Positions 29,642 through 39,245 of a DNA stretch of 49,390 nucleotides are shown here, piece after piece (the first letter of the stretch is position 1; each line of letters starts with the position of its first letter). The notes beneath the pieces are model-generated. The model did not search any database and was not told where the DNA came from. It saw only the letters and a list, made by a program, of their open reading frames with translations. The position numbers were made by a program, and so were the translations under genes. Origin of the DNA: an uncultured Geobacteraceae bacterium (GTDB lineage Bacteria; Desulfobacterota; Desulfuromonadia; Geobacterales; Pseudopelobacteraceae); assembly GCA_903875605.1 (NCBI GenBank), contig CAIQWT010000109.1:1-49390 (forward strand), in the 5' to 3' direction.

Positions 29642-30100
29642 GTGAGCTCAATGCGATATTGGGATGATCTCGTCGAAGGGGAAGTACTCGACTGCCGCTC
29701 GATTATCCTCAGACTTGAAGACATTATCGAATTTGCCCGAAAATTTGATCCGCAGCAGTTTCATGTTGATGAAGAAATTGCCGCCGCGTCCACCTTCAAA
29801 GGGATTATTGCTTCTTCACTGCATACGCTGTCAGCTACTACGCGAGTGATAGTGGATGCTCAGAAAGATGTTGAAATCCTGATAGGTCTCGGCATTCTTG
29901 AGGTCGCACTGCCGAATGCGGTTCGTCCAGATGACATTCTGACGGTAGATGCTTACTGGTCTGACCTGCGCCGCTCGGCGAGCAAGCCGGGGCAGGGGTT
30001 GGCAACGGTACGCTTCACGGTGCGGAATCAGCGCCGGGAAACTGTTTTAGAGTCCGGTTACAAGTATATGATCCTCTGTCGTAAGAAACACGCACTTTGA
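29642..30100 (+). CDS. MaoC-like hotdog dehydratase
   Basis: A 152-residue single-hotdog protein. The (R)-hydratase-type motif is seen as Asp36, His41 and Asp43 in FDPQQFHVDEE, followed by the GIIASSLHTLSATTR helix. MaoC proteins usually hydrate enoyl-CoA substrates with R stereochemistry. GTG at 29642 begins four bases after liuC, with AGAGG upstream; ATG 29651 is an alternative. A separate role in leucine degradation is not part of the textbook pathway, so the substrate is open. Confidence 0.85.
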   Translation: MSSMRYWDDLVEGEVLDCRSIILRLEDIIEFARKFDPQQFHVDEEIAAASTFKGIIASSLHTLSATTRVIVDAQKDVEILIGLGILEVALPNAVRPDDILTVDAYWSDLRRSASKPGQGLATVRFTVRNQRRETVLESGYKYMILCRKKHAL

Positions 30101-30138
30101 CACCATAATTTTATATACTACAAACAGCGTCTGTTTAT

Positions 30139-30200
30139 GGCTGACTTCAATCCGAGATCAATGATGCTCTGAGGATCCTTTTGAATTTGTAAAGTCAGCC
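30139..30200. repeat. 9-bp inverted repeat upstream of DUF4239 gene
   Basis: GGCTGACTT at 30139-30147 and AAGTCAGCC at 30192-30200 are perfect inverted copies 44 bases apart. They lie in the 189-bp gap between the MaoC-like gene and the DUF4239 gene. They could form a long-loop hairpin or be a protein site. Confidence 0.55.
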
Positions 30201-31114
30201 TCATGGTTGCCAATATTATTCGTCGCGAAGGTGCCATAGGTTATTTCTCAACTTATGACGAGAAAACGAGTCGAATCAATAGGAAAATTATGAACTACAT
30301 ATTCATAGCTGTTTTATCCGCATTGGGACTTTTCATAGGCATTCTGCTCTGTATGGAGTTGGGGCGGCGACTTGGATTTGCAAGTCTTAAGCAAGATCCG
30401 GACGCAGCTCAAAAGGGGATTGGTGCAATTGAAGGCGCTGTTTTCGCAATACTGGGACTTTTAATCGCTTTTACTTTTTCCGGTGCTGCGACACGCTTCG
30501 AAGACCGCCGCCACCTTATCGGTCAAGAGGCCAACGCCATTGGAACGGCCTATCTCCGCATTGCCATTTTACCAGAAGAAGCACAGCAAGAGTTGCAGGA
30601 GCTATTTCGTCGTTATGTAGACATGAGAGTGGCTACGTACCGCAATATGGAGAATAAAGCAGAAACCAGCGCGCGTCTTGCCAAGCAGGCCGTAATTCAG
30701 AACGAAATATGGACAAGGTCGGTATCTGCCTGCCGCCACCCGAATGTTACCGCTGCTGCAATGTTGATGCTGCCGGCATTGAATGAAATGATCGACATAA
30801 CTACGACGCGGGTTGTGGCAACTCAGAATCATCCTCCCACCATTATCTTCATTATGCTTGGTGTGTTAAGTCTTTTTTGCGCAATGTTGGCTGGTTACGG
30901 GATGTCCTGCAGAGGTAGGAGTTGGCTGCATGTAATAACTTATGCCGCAATTCTTTCAATAACATTGTTCGTGATAATGGACCTTGAATATCCGCGCCGC
31001 GGCCTTATTCGTGTCGATAGTGCAGACAGTATATTAATCGAACTCAGACAAAGTATGAAGTAATTTATCGACTCGCGGCACGACCCTCCATAATAACTGC
31101 GGGTTAGCCTCATG
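30197..31114. repeat. 9-bp direct repeats flanking the DUF4239 gene
   Basis: AGCCTCATG occurs at 30197-30205 and again at 31106-31114, bracketing the DUF4239 gene. AGCCTCAT also occurs at 37160-37167 before the methyltransferase gene. The pair could be a trace of insertion or just chance; no transposase or terminal inverted repeats are present. Confidence 0.35.
30290..31063 (+). CDS. DUF4239 (bestrophin-like) membrane protein
   Basis: A 257-residue membrane protein. Hydrophobic segments lie at the N-terminus (MNYIFIAVLSALGLFIGILL), near residues 45-65 (GAVFAILGLLIAFTFSGAA) and as a pair near 185-235. The central part has RFEDRRHLIGQEANAIGTAYLRI, typical of the DUF4239 family. Function unknown. 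The ATG at 30290 after AGGA is preferred to a longer reading from 30203, which would add a charged stretch before the first membrane segment. It interrupts the carboxylase subunit genes, and no metabolic step is assigned to it. Confidence 0.82.
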   Translation: MNYIFIAVLSALGLFIGILLCMELGRRLGFASLKQDPDAAQKGIGAIEGAVFAILGLLIAFTFSGAATRFEDRRHLIGQEANAIGTAYLRIAILPEEAQQELQELFRRYVDMRVATYRNMENKAETSARLAKQAVIQNEIWTRSVSACRHPNVTAAAMLMLPALNEMIDITTTRVVATQNHPPTIIFIMLGVLSLFCAMLAGYGMSCRGRSWLHVITYAAILSITLFVIMDLEYPRRGLIRVDSADSILIELRQSMK

Positions 31115-31182
31115 CCCGTTGGCGGCAAACGAAGATAATGATTCTTGGAAAACTGATAACGAAGAAAAAGGATGGGGCCTCT

Positions 31183-33198
31183 ATGTTTGATACAATTCTG
31201 ATCGCCAATCGTGGGGAAATTGCCTGCCGCGTCATTCGTACGGCTCAGCGGCTCGGTATTCGCACCGTGGCGGTCTATTCCGATGCTGATGCCAACTCTC
31301 TCCATGTTGCACTGGCTGATGAAGCCTACCATATCGGCCCGGCACCAGCCCGTGAAAGTTACCTGATTGCAGAGCGGATACTAAAGGTAGCGAAGAGGAG
31401 CGGCGCGCAGGCTGTTCACCCGGGCTACGGTTTTCTTTCTGAAAATGCTGCTTTTGCTGAGGCGTGTTCCGGAGCTGGCATTGTCTTTATCGGTCCCCCG
31501 GTCGGGGCGATCCGCGCCATGGGTTCGAAAAGCGCCGCCAAGGAGATCATGGGTGCTGCCGGCGTGCCGCTAGTGCCCGGATATCACGGCAATGAACAGG
31601 GGGCGGATTTTCTGCAGACTGAAGCCGACCGGATCGGCTATCCGCTGCTGATAAAGGCAAGTGCCGGCGGCGGTGGCAAAGGGATGCGGGTGGTTGCCCG
31701 GAGTACGGATTTTGCCGATGCGCTTGCCGGTGCCCGCCGTGAGGCGATGTCCAGTTTTGGCGACGATCATGTTCTGCTGGAACGCTACCTCACAAGACCG
31801 CGTCACATTGAGATCCAGGTGTTCGCCGACAGCCACGGCAATGCCTTGCATATTTTTGAGCGGGACTGCTCGATCCAGCGCCGCCATCAGAAGGTGATAG
31901 AGGAGGCGCCTGCCTTCGGTATGACTCCTGCGCTGCGCTTGAGTATGGGTAAGGCTGCAGTTGCCGCAGCCAAAGCAATCGGTTATGTTGGTGCAGGAAC
32001 GGTTGAGTTTCTGCTTGATGAAGATGGTGCCTTTTACTTCATGGAGATGAATACCCGGCTGCAGGTGGAGCATCCGGTTACCGAAATGATCAGTGGGCTT
32101 GACCTGGTGGAGTGGCAGTTACGGGTTGCTGCCGGGGAGGAGATGCCATGCAGCCAGGGACAGCTCGCTATCAGCGGTCATGCTATCGAGGCCCGCATCT
32201 ATGCCGAGGATCCAGGGCGTGATTTTCTCCCCTCAATCGGTAGGTTACGTCATATGCGCACCCCTAATGGCAGTGCCCATGTCCGTATCGACTCCGGTGT
32301 CCGACAGGGTGATGAGGTAAGCATTCATTATGATCCGATGATTGCTAAATTGATTGTCTGGGATGTCGATCGTAATGCAGCTATTCGCCGGATGAAGACA
32401 GCACTTGCACATTTCGAGGTTGTTGGTGTGGCCACAAACACCTGGTTTCTAGGAAATGTTGTCGCTCATCCGGCCTTTTCCACCGGTGAAGTTGATACCG
32501 GTTTTATAGAGCGTCATCGGGACGCCCTTTTCCCAGAGTCTGCCCCCGCGTCAGATCGTACCCTTGCTCTTGCGGCGCTTGACTTGATGCTAATTAGATC
32601 TGCAGAAGCCGGGAGCCGGGCGCAGAACTCTCACGATCCTCATTCTCCCTGGCACCAGACCGATGGCTGGCGTCTTAATAGCGATAATTACCACAATCTG
32701 TATTTCATCGACGCGGAACAGGTTGTGAGGGTAGTTGCTCATTATCGGTCATCCGGATTTCTCTTGGATCTTCCAGGAGGTAGCTTGCTTGTTCGGGGAG
32801 AACATGACAACTCAGGAAATCTTCTGGCTGACCTGGCCGGGACAAGAATCAAGGCAACGATTATCAGGAGTGGTTCTGCTCTTGCTGTGCTTGATCAAGG
32901 GAGGATTCACCAGTTGACGATACATGATCCGCATGCTGTGGGAGATCAGGACGAAGCGGCAGCTGGCCGCCTTACCGCACCAATGCCAGGGAAAATTGTT
33001 GCGCTAATGGTTGCAAGCGGGGATACCGTAGAACGGGGAACTCCGCTTCTGATCATGGAGGCGATGAAGATGGAGCATACTATCTGTGCGCCGAGTACAG
33101 GTTCTGTTACTGTTTTTCATTATCCTGTCGGGGCGGTTGTAAACGAAGGAGCTGAATTGCTCGATTTTACCGCTGATGCTGAAATTCCACTTTCATGA
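31183..33198 (+). CDS. mccA: methylcrotonyl-CoA carboxylase, biotin carboxylase/BCCP (alpha) subunit
   Basis: ATP-dependent carboxylation of biotin for the MCC reaction. The 671-residue protein starts [21 protein letters not shown] and shows [11 protein letters not shown], the ATP-grasp loop [26 protein letters not shown] and [15 protein letters not shown]. The C-terminal biotinyl domain has AMKM with Lys629 as the biotin attachment site. ATG 31183 gives the family N-terminus; an in-frame start at 31138 adds 15 unlike residues. Base composition looks richer in G and C than in the ribosomal region. Confidence 0.94.
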   Translation: MFDTILIANRGEIACRVIRTAQRLGIRTVAVYSDADANSLHVALADEAYHIGPAPARESYLIAERILKVAKRSGAQAVHPGYGFLSENAAFAEACSGAGIVFIGPPVGAIRAMGSKSAAKEIMGAAGVPLVPGYHGNEQGADFLQTEADRIGYPLLIKASAGGGGKGMRVVARSTDFADALAGARREAMSSFGDDHVLLERYLTRPRHIEIQVFADSHGNALHIFERDCSIQRRHQKVIEEAPAFGMTPALRLSMGKAAVAAAKAIGYVGAGTVEFLLDEDGAFYFMEMNTRLQVEHPVTEMISGLDLVEWQLRVAAGEEMPCSQGQLAISGHAIEARIYAEDPGRDFLPSIGRLRHMRTPNGSAHVRIDSGVRQGDEVSIHYDPMIAKLIVWDVDRNAAIRRMKTALAHFEVVGVATNTWFLGNVVAHPAFSTGEVDTGFIERHRDALFPESAPASDRTLALAALDLMLIRSAEAGSRAQNSHDPHSPWHQTDGWRLNSDNYHNLYFIDAEQVVRVVAHYRSSGFLLDLPGGSLLVRGEHDNSGNLLADLAGTRIKATIIRSGSALAVLDQGRIHQLTIHDPHAVGDQDEAAAGRLTAPMPGKIVALMVASGDTVERGTPLLIMEAMKMEHTICAPSTGSVTVFHYPVGAVVNEGAELLDFTADAEIPLS

Positions 33199-34106
33199 GA
33201 ATCCCGAAACGGGTGAAAATAGTGGAGGTAGGCCCGCGGGACGGTCTGCAGAATGAATCAAAGATTGTCCCGACTGATGTGAAAATTGAGCTGATCAATC
33301 GCCTTTCGGCTACAGGCCTTAGTGCGATAGAGGCAACCAGTTTTGTCTCGCCTAAATGGGTGCCGCAGATGGCTGACAATACCCAGGTTATGTTCGGAAT
33401 CAACCGCAGTCACGGTGTCAGCTATCCTGTCCTGGTACCAGGAATGAAGGGTTTAGAGGCTGCTGTTGCGGCCGGAGCAGATGAAATAGCTGTTTTTGGC
33501 GCTGCTTCAGAGGCGTTTTCCCAGCGGAATATAAACTGTTCGATTGCCGAAAGTTTTGATCGCTTTACTCCGGTTATTGTCGCAGCCCGTCAGCGCAACA
33601 TTAAGGTGCGCGGCTATGTCTCCTGCGTACTTGGCTGTCCATATCAGGGTGATGTTGCTCCGGAGGCTGTGGCTCAAATTGCGTTGCGGCTACTAGAGTT
33701 GGGTTGCTATGAGATATCGCTTGGTGATACGATCGGAGTTGGTACTCCTTTAAAATCACGGCAACTAATTAAAAAAGTAGCTGATGTGATACCGTACGGG
33801 TTATTAGCCGTCCACTTTCATGATACCTTCGGTCAGGCTCTGGCCAACATTCTGGCGGCACTCGAACTTGGTGTCTCTGTGGTAGATAGCTCAGTCTCCG
33901 GTCTGGGTGGTTGTCCTTATGCCAAAGGTGCTGCTGGAAATGTTGCTAGTGAGGATCTGCTTTATATGTTAAACGGAATGGGAGTTGAAACCGGTATCAA
34001 TCTGGCCGGATTAGTCGATGCTGGTTTGTTTATCTCCAATTACCTGGGTCGCCCGTCTGGTTCCAAGGTTTCAAGGGCGCTCGGGATTGAGCTGAGATCA
34101 GAATAA
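33195..34106 (+). CDS. hydroxymethylglutaryl-CoA lyase
   Basis: Cleaves HMG-CoA to acetyl-CoA and acetoacetate, ending leucine degradation. The 303-residue TIM-barrel enzyme has [12 protein letters not shown] near the N-terminus, the divalent-metal [12 protein letters not shown] segment, and the signature [19 protein letters not shown] with Cys240 as the catalytic cysteine. The ATG overlaps the mccA stop as ATGA, so translation is coupled. Confidence 0.95.
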   Translation: MRIPKRVKIVEVGPRDGLQNESKIVPTDVKIELINRLSATGLSAIEATSFVSPKWVPQMADNTQVMFGINRSHGVSYPVLVPGMKGLEAAVAAGADEIAVFGAASEAFSQRNINCSIAESFDRFTPVIVAARQRNIKVRGYVSCVLGCPYQGDVAPEAVAQIALRLLELGCYEISLGDTIGVGTPLKSRQLIKKVADVIPYGLLAVHFHDTFGQALANILAALELGVSVVDSSVSGLGGCPYAKGAAGNVASEDLLYMLNGMGVETGINLAGLVDAGLFISNYLGRPSGSKVSRALGIELRSE

Positions 34107-34167
34107 ATAATATTTAGAACCCTGCAAATATCATTATTTATGTCCAAAAAATATCGGAGGATTTATC

Positions 34168-35826
34168 ATGTCTCAACAACTAACCTACACAGTTGGCTCT
34201 CTTCTGGACGATATGGCTCGCCGATACCCTGATAACGAGGCGCTGGTATATCCTGAGCGCAACCTGCGCTATACTTATTCACAATTCAACAACACCTGCC
34301 GTCAGATCGCCAAAGGTCTGCTCCACCTAGGTATAAAAAAAGGGGACAACATTGCTATCTGGGCTTACAATGTTCCGGAATGGGTGCTTCTGCAATTCGC
34401 CTCAGCTAAAATCGGTGCCATTCTCGTCACTGTCAACACCAGTTATAAATCAGCCGAACTGGAATATATCCTTAATCAATCAGACTCCACCTCACTATTT
34501 ATGGTCAGCTCCTTTAAGGATACTGACTATGTTGAAACCCTCGACAGTGTTGTCCCTGAACTGGCTGTTTCGGAACCGGGCAAGCTTGTCTCCTCCAAGC
34601 TGACATACCTCAAAAATGTAATTTTTATCGGTGGAGACACCCCGGTAGGCATGTTCAATTTTAACAATCTTATCTCAATGGGGGCGTCGGTAACTGATGC
34701 TGAACTGACTGAGGTAGAAGCCTCTTTAGACTGCCACGAAACTATCAACATGCAGTACACCTCAGGCACCACCGGGTTCCCCAAAGGTGTTATGCTCACT
34801 CACTACAACATCGTCAACAACGGCTTCAATATCGGCGAATGTATGAAATTCACCCCCAACGACCGTCTCTGTATCCCTGTTCCTTTCTTTCACTGCTTCG
34901 GCTGTGTCCTGGGCGTAATGGCCTGCGTCACTCATGCTACAGCCATGGTGCCGGTGGAAATTTTCGATCCGCTTAAAGTTTTGCAAACCATAGAAAATGA
35001 AAAATGCACCGCAGTTCACGGAGTACCTACCATGTTCATCGCAGAACTCGAACACCCGGACTTCAAAAACTTTGACCTTACTACTCTGCGCACCGGCATC
35101 ATGGCAGGGTCCAACTGCCCTATAGAGGTCATGAAAAAAGTTAACAGCGATATGCATGCCAGTGAAATCACTATTGCTTATGGCCAGACCGAATCCTCCC
35201 CGGTAATCACCCAGACTCGTACTGACGATGCCCTGGAGCTACGCGTCTCCACCGTTGGAAGATCACTCCCTGATGTAGAAACCAAAATTGTTGATATAGA
35301 AACAAATGAAACTCTCCCGCCTGGCAAACAGGGAGAGCTATGCACACGCGGTTATCACGTGATGAAAGGGTACTACAAAATGCCAGAGGAAACGGCTCGG
35401 GCGATCGACAGTGACAACTGGCTGCATACCGGTGATCTCGCTATCATGGACGAAAACGGCTACTGCAAAATTACCGGTCGCATCAAAAATATGATCATCC
35501 GTGGCGGTGAAAACATCTACCCCAGAGAAATTGAAGAATTCCTTTACACCCACGCCAAGGTCTCTGACATTCAGGTCTACGGCGTCCCTGACAAGAAATA
35601 TGGTGAACAGGTTATGGCCGCCATCATCCTCAAAAAAGGAATGACTATGAGTGAAGAAGAAGTTAGAAGCTTCTGCCGGGACAAAATTGCTAACTATAAA
35701 ATCCCTAAATACGTCAAATTTGTTGATAGCTATCCGATGACCGCTTCCGGGAAAATTCAAAAATTTAAAATGAGGGAAATGGCGATTAAAGAGCTACAGT
35801 TGGAGGAGGAAGGGGTAATTGAGTGA
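34168..35826 (+). CDS. AMP-forming acyl-CoA synthetase (ACSF2/FadD-like)
   Basis: A 552-residue ANL ligase. Motifs: YTSGTTGFPKGVMLTHYN, AYGQTESSP, WLHTGDLAIMDENGYCKITGR, RGGENIYPREIEE and Lys529 in TASGKIQKFK. It probably activates a short- or medium-chain acid such as isovalerate, 2-methylbutyrate or acetoacetate; the sequence alone does not decide. It uses more C-ending codons than its neighbours on inspection. It lies 61 bp after the HMG-CoA lyase gene and overlaps the next gene by four bases. Confidence 0.92.
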   Translation: MSQQLTYTVGSLLDDMARRYPDNEALVYPERNLRYTYSQFNNTCRQIAKGLLHLGIKKGDNIAIWAYNVPEWVLLQFASAKIGAILVTVNTSYKSAELEYILNQSDSTSLFMVSSFKDTDYVETLDSVVPELAVSEPGKLVSSKLTYLKNVIFIGGDTPVGMFNFNNLISMGASVTDAELTEVEASLDCHETINMQYTSGTTGFPKGVMLTHYNIVNNGFNIGECMKFTPNDRLCIPVPFFHCFGCVLGVMACVTHATAMVPVEIFDPLKVLQTIENEKCTAVHGVPTMFIAELEHPDFKNFDLTTLRTGIMAGSNCPIEVMKKVNSDMHASEITIAYGQTESSPVITQTRTDDALELRVSTVGRSLPDVETKIVDIETNETLPPGKQGELCTRGYHVMKGYYKMPEETARAIDSDNWLHTGDLAIMDENGYCKITGRIKNMIIRGGENIYPREIEEFLYTHAKVSDIQVYGVPDKKYGEQVMAAIILKKGMTMSEEEVRSFCRDKIANYKIPKYVKFVDSYPMTASGKIQKFKMREMAIKELQLEEEGVIE

Positions 35827-37127
35827 GCAGCTACAATCGTTCGCGATTCCTGCTGGCTCGCTGGTCAATATATGCAATTTTGGTAGCCGTCTACATGCTA
35901 GCATTTTTTCACCGTATGGCTCCGGCGGTAATTTCATCTGATCTGATGAAAACCTTTAACACATCCGGTGCTGCTCTCGGGTCGCTGGCTGCGATGTATT
36001 TCTATATTTACACCGCCATGCAGATTCCGGCGGGTGTGCTTGCGGATACTCTGGGCGCCAGGGCCACTATCACTGTCGGTACATTGGTGGCCGGTTGCGG
36101 ATCAATTCAATTCGGCATAGCAGAAACATTTACCGGAGCTTCATTCGGGCGTATCATGGTTGGACTGGGTGTCTCTGTGGTGTTTGTCGGGCTGTTTAAA
36201 AGTAACAGTGTCTGGTTCAGTGAACGTAATTTTGGCATGGTAAGCGGCTTAACTCTGCTACTTGGCAACATTGGGGCAATTGCGTCAGCCGGCCCACTGG
36301 CAGGTTTACTGCGCAGTTATTCATGGCGCTCTGTCTTTATCGTGCTTGGAGGCGTTACGCTGCTGTTGGCAGGCCTATCGGCGCTGGTAGTGCGCAATCG
36401 CCCTGAAGATATGGGATTCCCGTCAATGCGGCAGATGGAGGGAAAGACAAGTCATCCTGCCAGCAAAAAACATTGGTGGGCAGACCTGAAGAGTGTCGTC
36501 GGAACCGCCTCAGCCTGGCCGGTCTTGTGGGTGGATTTAGGTATGGTTGGCAGTATGCTGGCGTTTGTAGGCTTATGGGCTATTCCTTTTCTGCGTGATG
36601 TTCATGGACTGGGACGTTCGGCGGCCTCGGTCTATACAACCTCCGCTTTAGCCGGTTTTGCGGTCGGTTCCATGCTGGTCGGGTGGGTTTCGGATCGTAT
36701 CGGAAGACGTAAACCGGTCATTTTGGGCGGTACGCTTTTATACGCTACAGCTTGTCTTGGATTGGCATATTTCCCGTGGCATCCAGGTCCGGTAGGTATT
36801 GCCCAATTTGCCCTGCTCGGGCTCAGTGCCGGCGGTTTTGTGGTTACTTTTGCTAATGCCAAAGAGGTTGTGGCTCCGGCGTTGTCCGGCATGGCTTTGG
36901 GGCTTGTGAACACGGGATTGTTTTTCGGTGCAGCCGTAATGCAGCCGCTGTTTGGTTGGGCACTGGATTTGAGCTGGAATGGACGGATTGATAGCGGGGT
37001 GCGAGTATATGCACCGTCGGATTACCACACGGGTTTTCTGCTGATGCTCGGTTGCGCTGTTATTGCTGTTGCCGGAGCCAGCAGAATCAAGGAAACTTAT
37101 TGCCGGAATATTACGATTGATAGTTGA
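35823..37127 (+). CDS. MFS transporter
   Basis: A 434-residue major facilitator protein with about twelve membrane segments. Between segments 2 and 3 it has PAGVLADTLGARATITVG, matching the MFS GxLaDrxGrr loop, and the second half has GWVSDRIGRRKPVILGG at the equivalent place. The GTG start overlaps the preceding synthetase stop (GTGA), so it is coupled to the synthetase and may import the acid that enzyme activates. Substrate unproven. Confidence 0.9.
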   Translation: MSSYNRSRFLLARWSIYAILVAVYMLAFFHRMAPAVISSDLMKTFNTSGAALGSLAAMYFYIYTAMQIPAGVLADTLGARATITVGTLVAGCGSIQFGIAETFTGASFGRIMVGLGVSVVFVGLFKSNSVWFSERNFGMVSGLTLLLGNIGAIASAGPLAGLLRSYSWRSVFIVLGGVTLLLAGLSALVVRNRPEDMGFPSMRQMEGKTSHPASKKHWWADLKSVVGTASAWPVLWVDLGMVGSMLAFVGLWAIPFLRDVHGLGRSAASVYTTSALAGFAVGSMLVGWVSDRIGRRKPVILGGTLLYATACLGLAYFPWHPGPVGIAQFALLGLSAGGFVVTFANAKEVVAPALSGMALGLVNTGLFFGAAVMQPLFGWALDLSWNGRIDSGVRVYAPSDYHTGFLLMLGCAVIAVAGASRIKETYCRNITIDS

Positions 37128-37194
37128 GGATGGCACCGTAATCAATAGGGTTAGGTGCCAGCCTCATTAAGTAAACAAATGGGAGTAAAAAATT

Positions 37195-38010
37195 GTGGCC
37201 GATGTTTACTGTTCTATAGCCGATGCCGACCATGAAGTTCAGGAACGTCTGGCGTCTGTATTGGAACGCCGTGCGGCCGATAGTCAGCAAAGTGAGATGC
37301 TTTGTACATACCTAACTGATATCGACTTTTCAAAAGTTGCTGCAGTCCTTGATGTCGGCTGCGGTACTGGTCCGGTAAGTCGCAAGCTGGCTGCTCTTTT
37401 ACCTGCCGGGAGTGTTACAGGGCTTGATCCTTCGCCGGTGTTTCTTGCAGAGGCACGAAAATTAGCTGCCGGTTTTATTAACTTGAGCTTCATTGAGGGG
37501 GACTGTCGAAAGCTACCCTGCGGTGCAGAAAGTTTTGATGTAGTCGTTTTTCATACCACCCTAAGTCATGTGCCAAGCCCTGAGGCAGCATTGGAGGAGG
37601 CTTTTCGAGTGCTTCGCCCCGGCGGTATCCTAGCGGTTTTCGATGGTAATTATACTACAACCACCCTGGCAAATGGTGACTTCGATCCGCTGCAGGCCTG
37701 TGCAGATGCTGCAATGGCTGCACTTGTTCATGATCGTTGGCTGATACATCGGCTGTCGGAGATGGTTCGGGGAGCCGGATTCTCACTTGTGAGACAGCGT
37801 AGTCTTGGGATCATTGAGACACACGAGCCGGATTATATGCTGACCATCGCCGACCGTGGTGCCGATGTGCTAGCTTCTGAAGGGAGGATCGGTGCTGAGT
37901 TGGCAGAGGCTCTGAAGCTTGAAGCGCGCCGGAGAGTAACAGCCGGGTGCTTCTTTGGTTCAATTGCCTATGGCAGCCTGGTTGCGTGTAAGCAGAGCGT
38001 AAATAACTAA
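37195..38010 (+). CDS. class I SAM-dependent methyltransferase
   Basis: A 271-residue protein with a Rossmann methyltransferase core: motif I VLDVGCGTGPVSRKLA near residues 51-66, motif II VTGLDPSP, and the post-motif FDVVVFHTTLSHVPSPEAALEEAFRVLRPGG, which is UbiE/Methyltransf_11-like. GTG start at 37195. Substrate unknown. It follows the MFS gene after 67 bp. There is no known methylation step in leucine degradation. Confidence 0.85.
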   Translation: MADVYCSIADADHEVQERLASVLERRAADSQQSEMLCTYLTDIDFSKVAAVLDVGCGTGPVSRKLAALLPAGSVTGLDPSPVFLAEARKLAAGFINLSFIEGDCRKLPCGAESFDVVVFHTTLSHVPSPEAALEEAFRVLRPGGILAVFDGNYTTTTLANGDFDPLQACADAAMAALVHDRWLIHRLSEMVRGAGFSLVRQRSLGIIETHEPDYMLTIADRGADVLASEGRIGAELAEALKLEARRRVTAGCFFGSIAYGSLVACKQSVNN

Positions 38011-38180
38011 AAATATCGTAATTTTCAACCAATAGACCTCGGTAAAACTGTATTCCCCACCTTCTTAGCCAGTCTCCAATGCCTTGATTAAATCTGAATA
38101 TTATGGAAGTGGCAGGCGATTTCTGTTAAGAATACACGATTAGTTATAGAACGAATGCAGGACGTAACCGGAGCCTTTTT

Positions 38181-39227
38181 ATGGTCGCTGAAACAATACG
38201 CCTCACACAGACCGTCAAAGGGGCAGGGTGCGCAGCAAAACTTGCTCCCGGGATCCTGGATAAAGCGCTTTGCGGACTTGATCTTCCTTTTGACCAAAAT
38301 CTACTGGTAGGCCTTGATAGAGCCGATGATGCAGGCGTGTACAGGGTGTCGGATGAACTTGCGCTGGTGCAGACGCTCGACTTTTTTCCGCCGATGGTTG
38401 ATGACCCGTTCAGTTTTGGGCAGATTGCTGCGGCAAACGCACTGAGCGATATATACGCCATGGGCGGAGTCCCAAAGACTGCTATGAATATTGTCGCCTT
38501 TCCCGCAAAAACTATGGATATCTCGATCCTCCGCACTATTATAGAAGGTGGACTGAGTAAAATGAAGGAGGCCGGGGTAGTGCTGATCGGTGGGCACACT
38601 GTGGAGGACAGCGAGTTGAAGTATGGTCTTTCAGTTACCGGTTACATACACCCGGAGCGTATTCTCACCAAACGGAACCTGCAAAAAGGTGATCGCCTGA
38701 TTCTCACAAAACCCCTGGGTACGGGGATTATTGCTACAGCTATTAAGGCCGGGCTTGCCGACCAGGAGCTGATTGACAGGGTCACACAGGCGATGGCAAC
38801 ATTGAACCTGTATGCTGCTTTGATCATGGAAGATTTTACAGTACATGCCTGTACGGATATCACCGGTTTCGGCTTTCTCGGGCATCTTGCCGAAATGGTA
38901 GTTGATTCAGGTTTTGGTGTGCATATCACAGCCTCTGCTGTTCCAGTGTACCCTGAAGCCCTTGAATGGGCAGCAATGGGTTTGATTCCTGCCGGGGCTT
39001 ATAACAACAGGAACTATCGCGGGGCATTTGTTGATTTCGCTGCTTCGGTCCAGCAGCGAGTGCAGGATCTTCTTTTTGATCCACAAACTTCCGGTGGACT
39101 GCTGATCGCAGTTGCAGCCGGGGAAGCAGAATCGCTTGTTGCTGCTCTGAAAGCTAAGGGAATTGAGTGCGCTGCTATTGTCGGAGAAGTTGTGAATAGA
39201 CCGGTTGACAGAATTGTTGTTGAGTAA
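38181..39227 (+). CDS. selD: selenide, water dikinase
   Basis: Makes selenophosphate, the selenium donor for selenocysteine and 2-selenouridine. The 348-residue product starts MVAETIRLTQTVKGAGCAAK. Cys17 and Lys20 match the catalytic pair of E. coli SelD by position; the second cysteine of the enteric motif is Ala19 here. Other SelD blocks are GLDRADDAGVY, NALSDIYAMGGVP, GGHTVED and DPQTSGGLL. The active residue is Cys, not selenocysteine. First gene of the selenium cluster, after a 170-bp gap with no clear promoter. Confidence 0.96.
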   Translation: MVAETIRLTQTVKGAGCAAKLAPGILDKALCGLDLPFDQNLLVGLDRADDAGVYRVSDELALVQTLDFFPPMVDDPFSFGQIAAANALSDIYAMGGVPKTAMNIVAFPAKTMDISILRTIIEGGLSKMKEAGVVLIGGHTVEDSELKYGLSVTGYIHPERILTKRNLQKGDRLILTKPLGTGIIATAIKAGLADQELIDRVTQAMATLNLYAALIMEDFTVHACTDITGFGFLGHLAEMVVDSGFGVHITASAVPVYPEALEWAAMGLIPAGAYNNRNYRGAFVDFAASVQQRVQDLLFDPQTSGGLLIAVAAGEAESLVAALKAKGIECAAIVGEVVNRPVDRIVVE

Positions 39228-39245
39228 ATACACAAAAGGAATTTT

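Noticed and set aside
30197-31114. DUF4239 gene as part of a mobile element
   Set aside because: There is no transposase, integrase or terminal inverted repeat, only short direct repeats; it is kept only as a weak observation.
34110-34131. ATATTT/AAATAT hairpin as terminator after HMG-CoA lyase
   Set aside because: Six A-T pairs without a T-run are too weak; the next synthetase gene may still be in the same operon.
38011-38180. Promoter for selD
   Set aside because: A TATTAT box at 38099-38104 exists but no -35 stands at a proper distance, so no promoter was called.
38181-38240. Selenocysteine-containing SelD or another selenoprotein in the selenium cluster
   Set aside because: SelD has a plain cysteine codon at position 17, and no in-frame TGA followed by conserved sequence was seen in the cluster genes.
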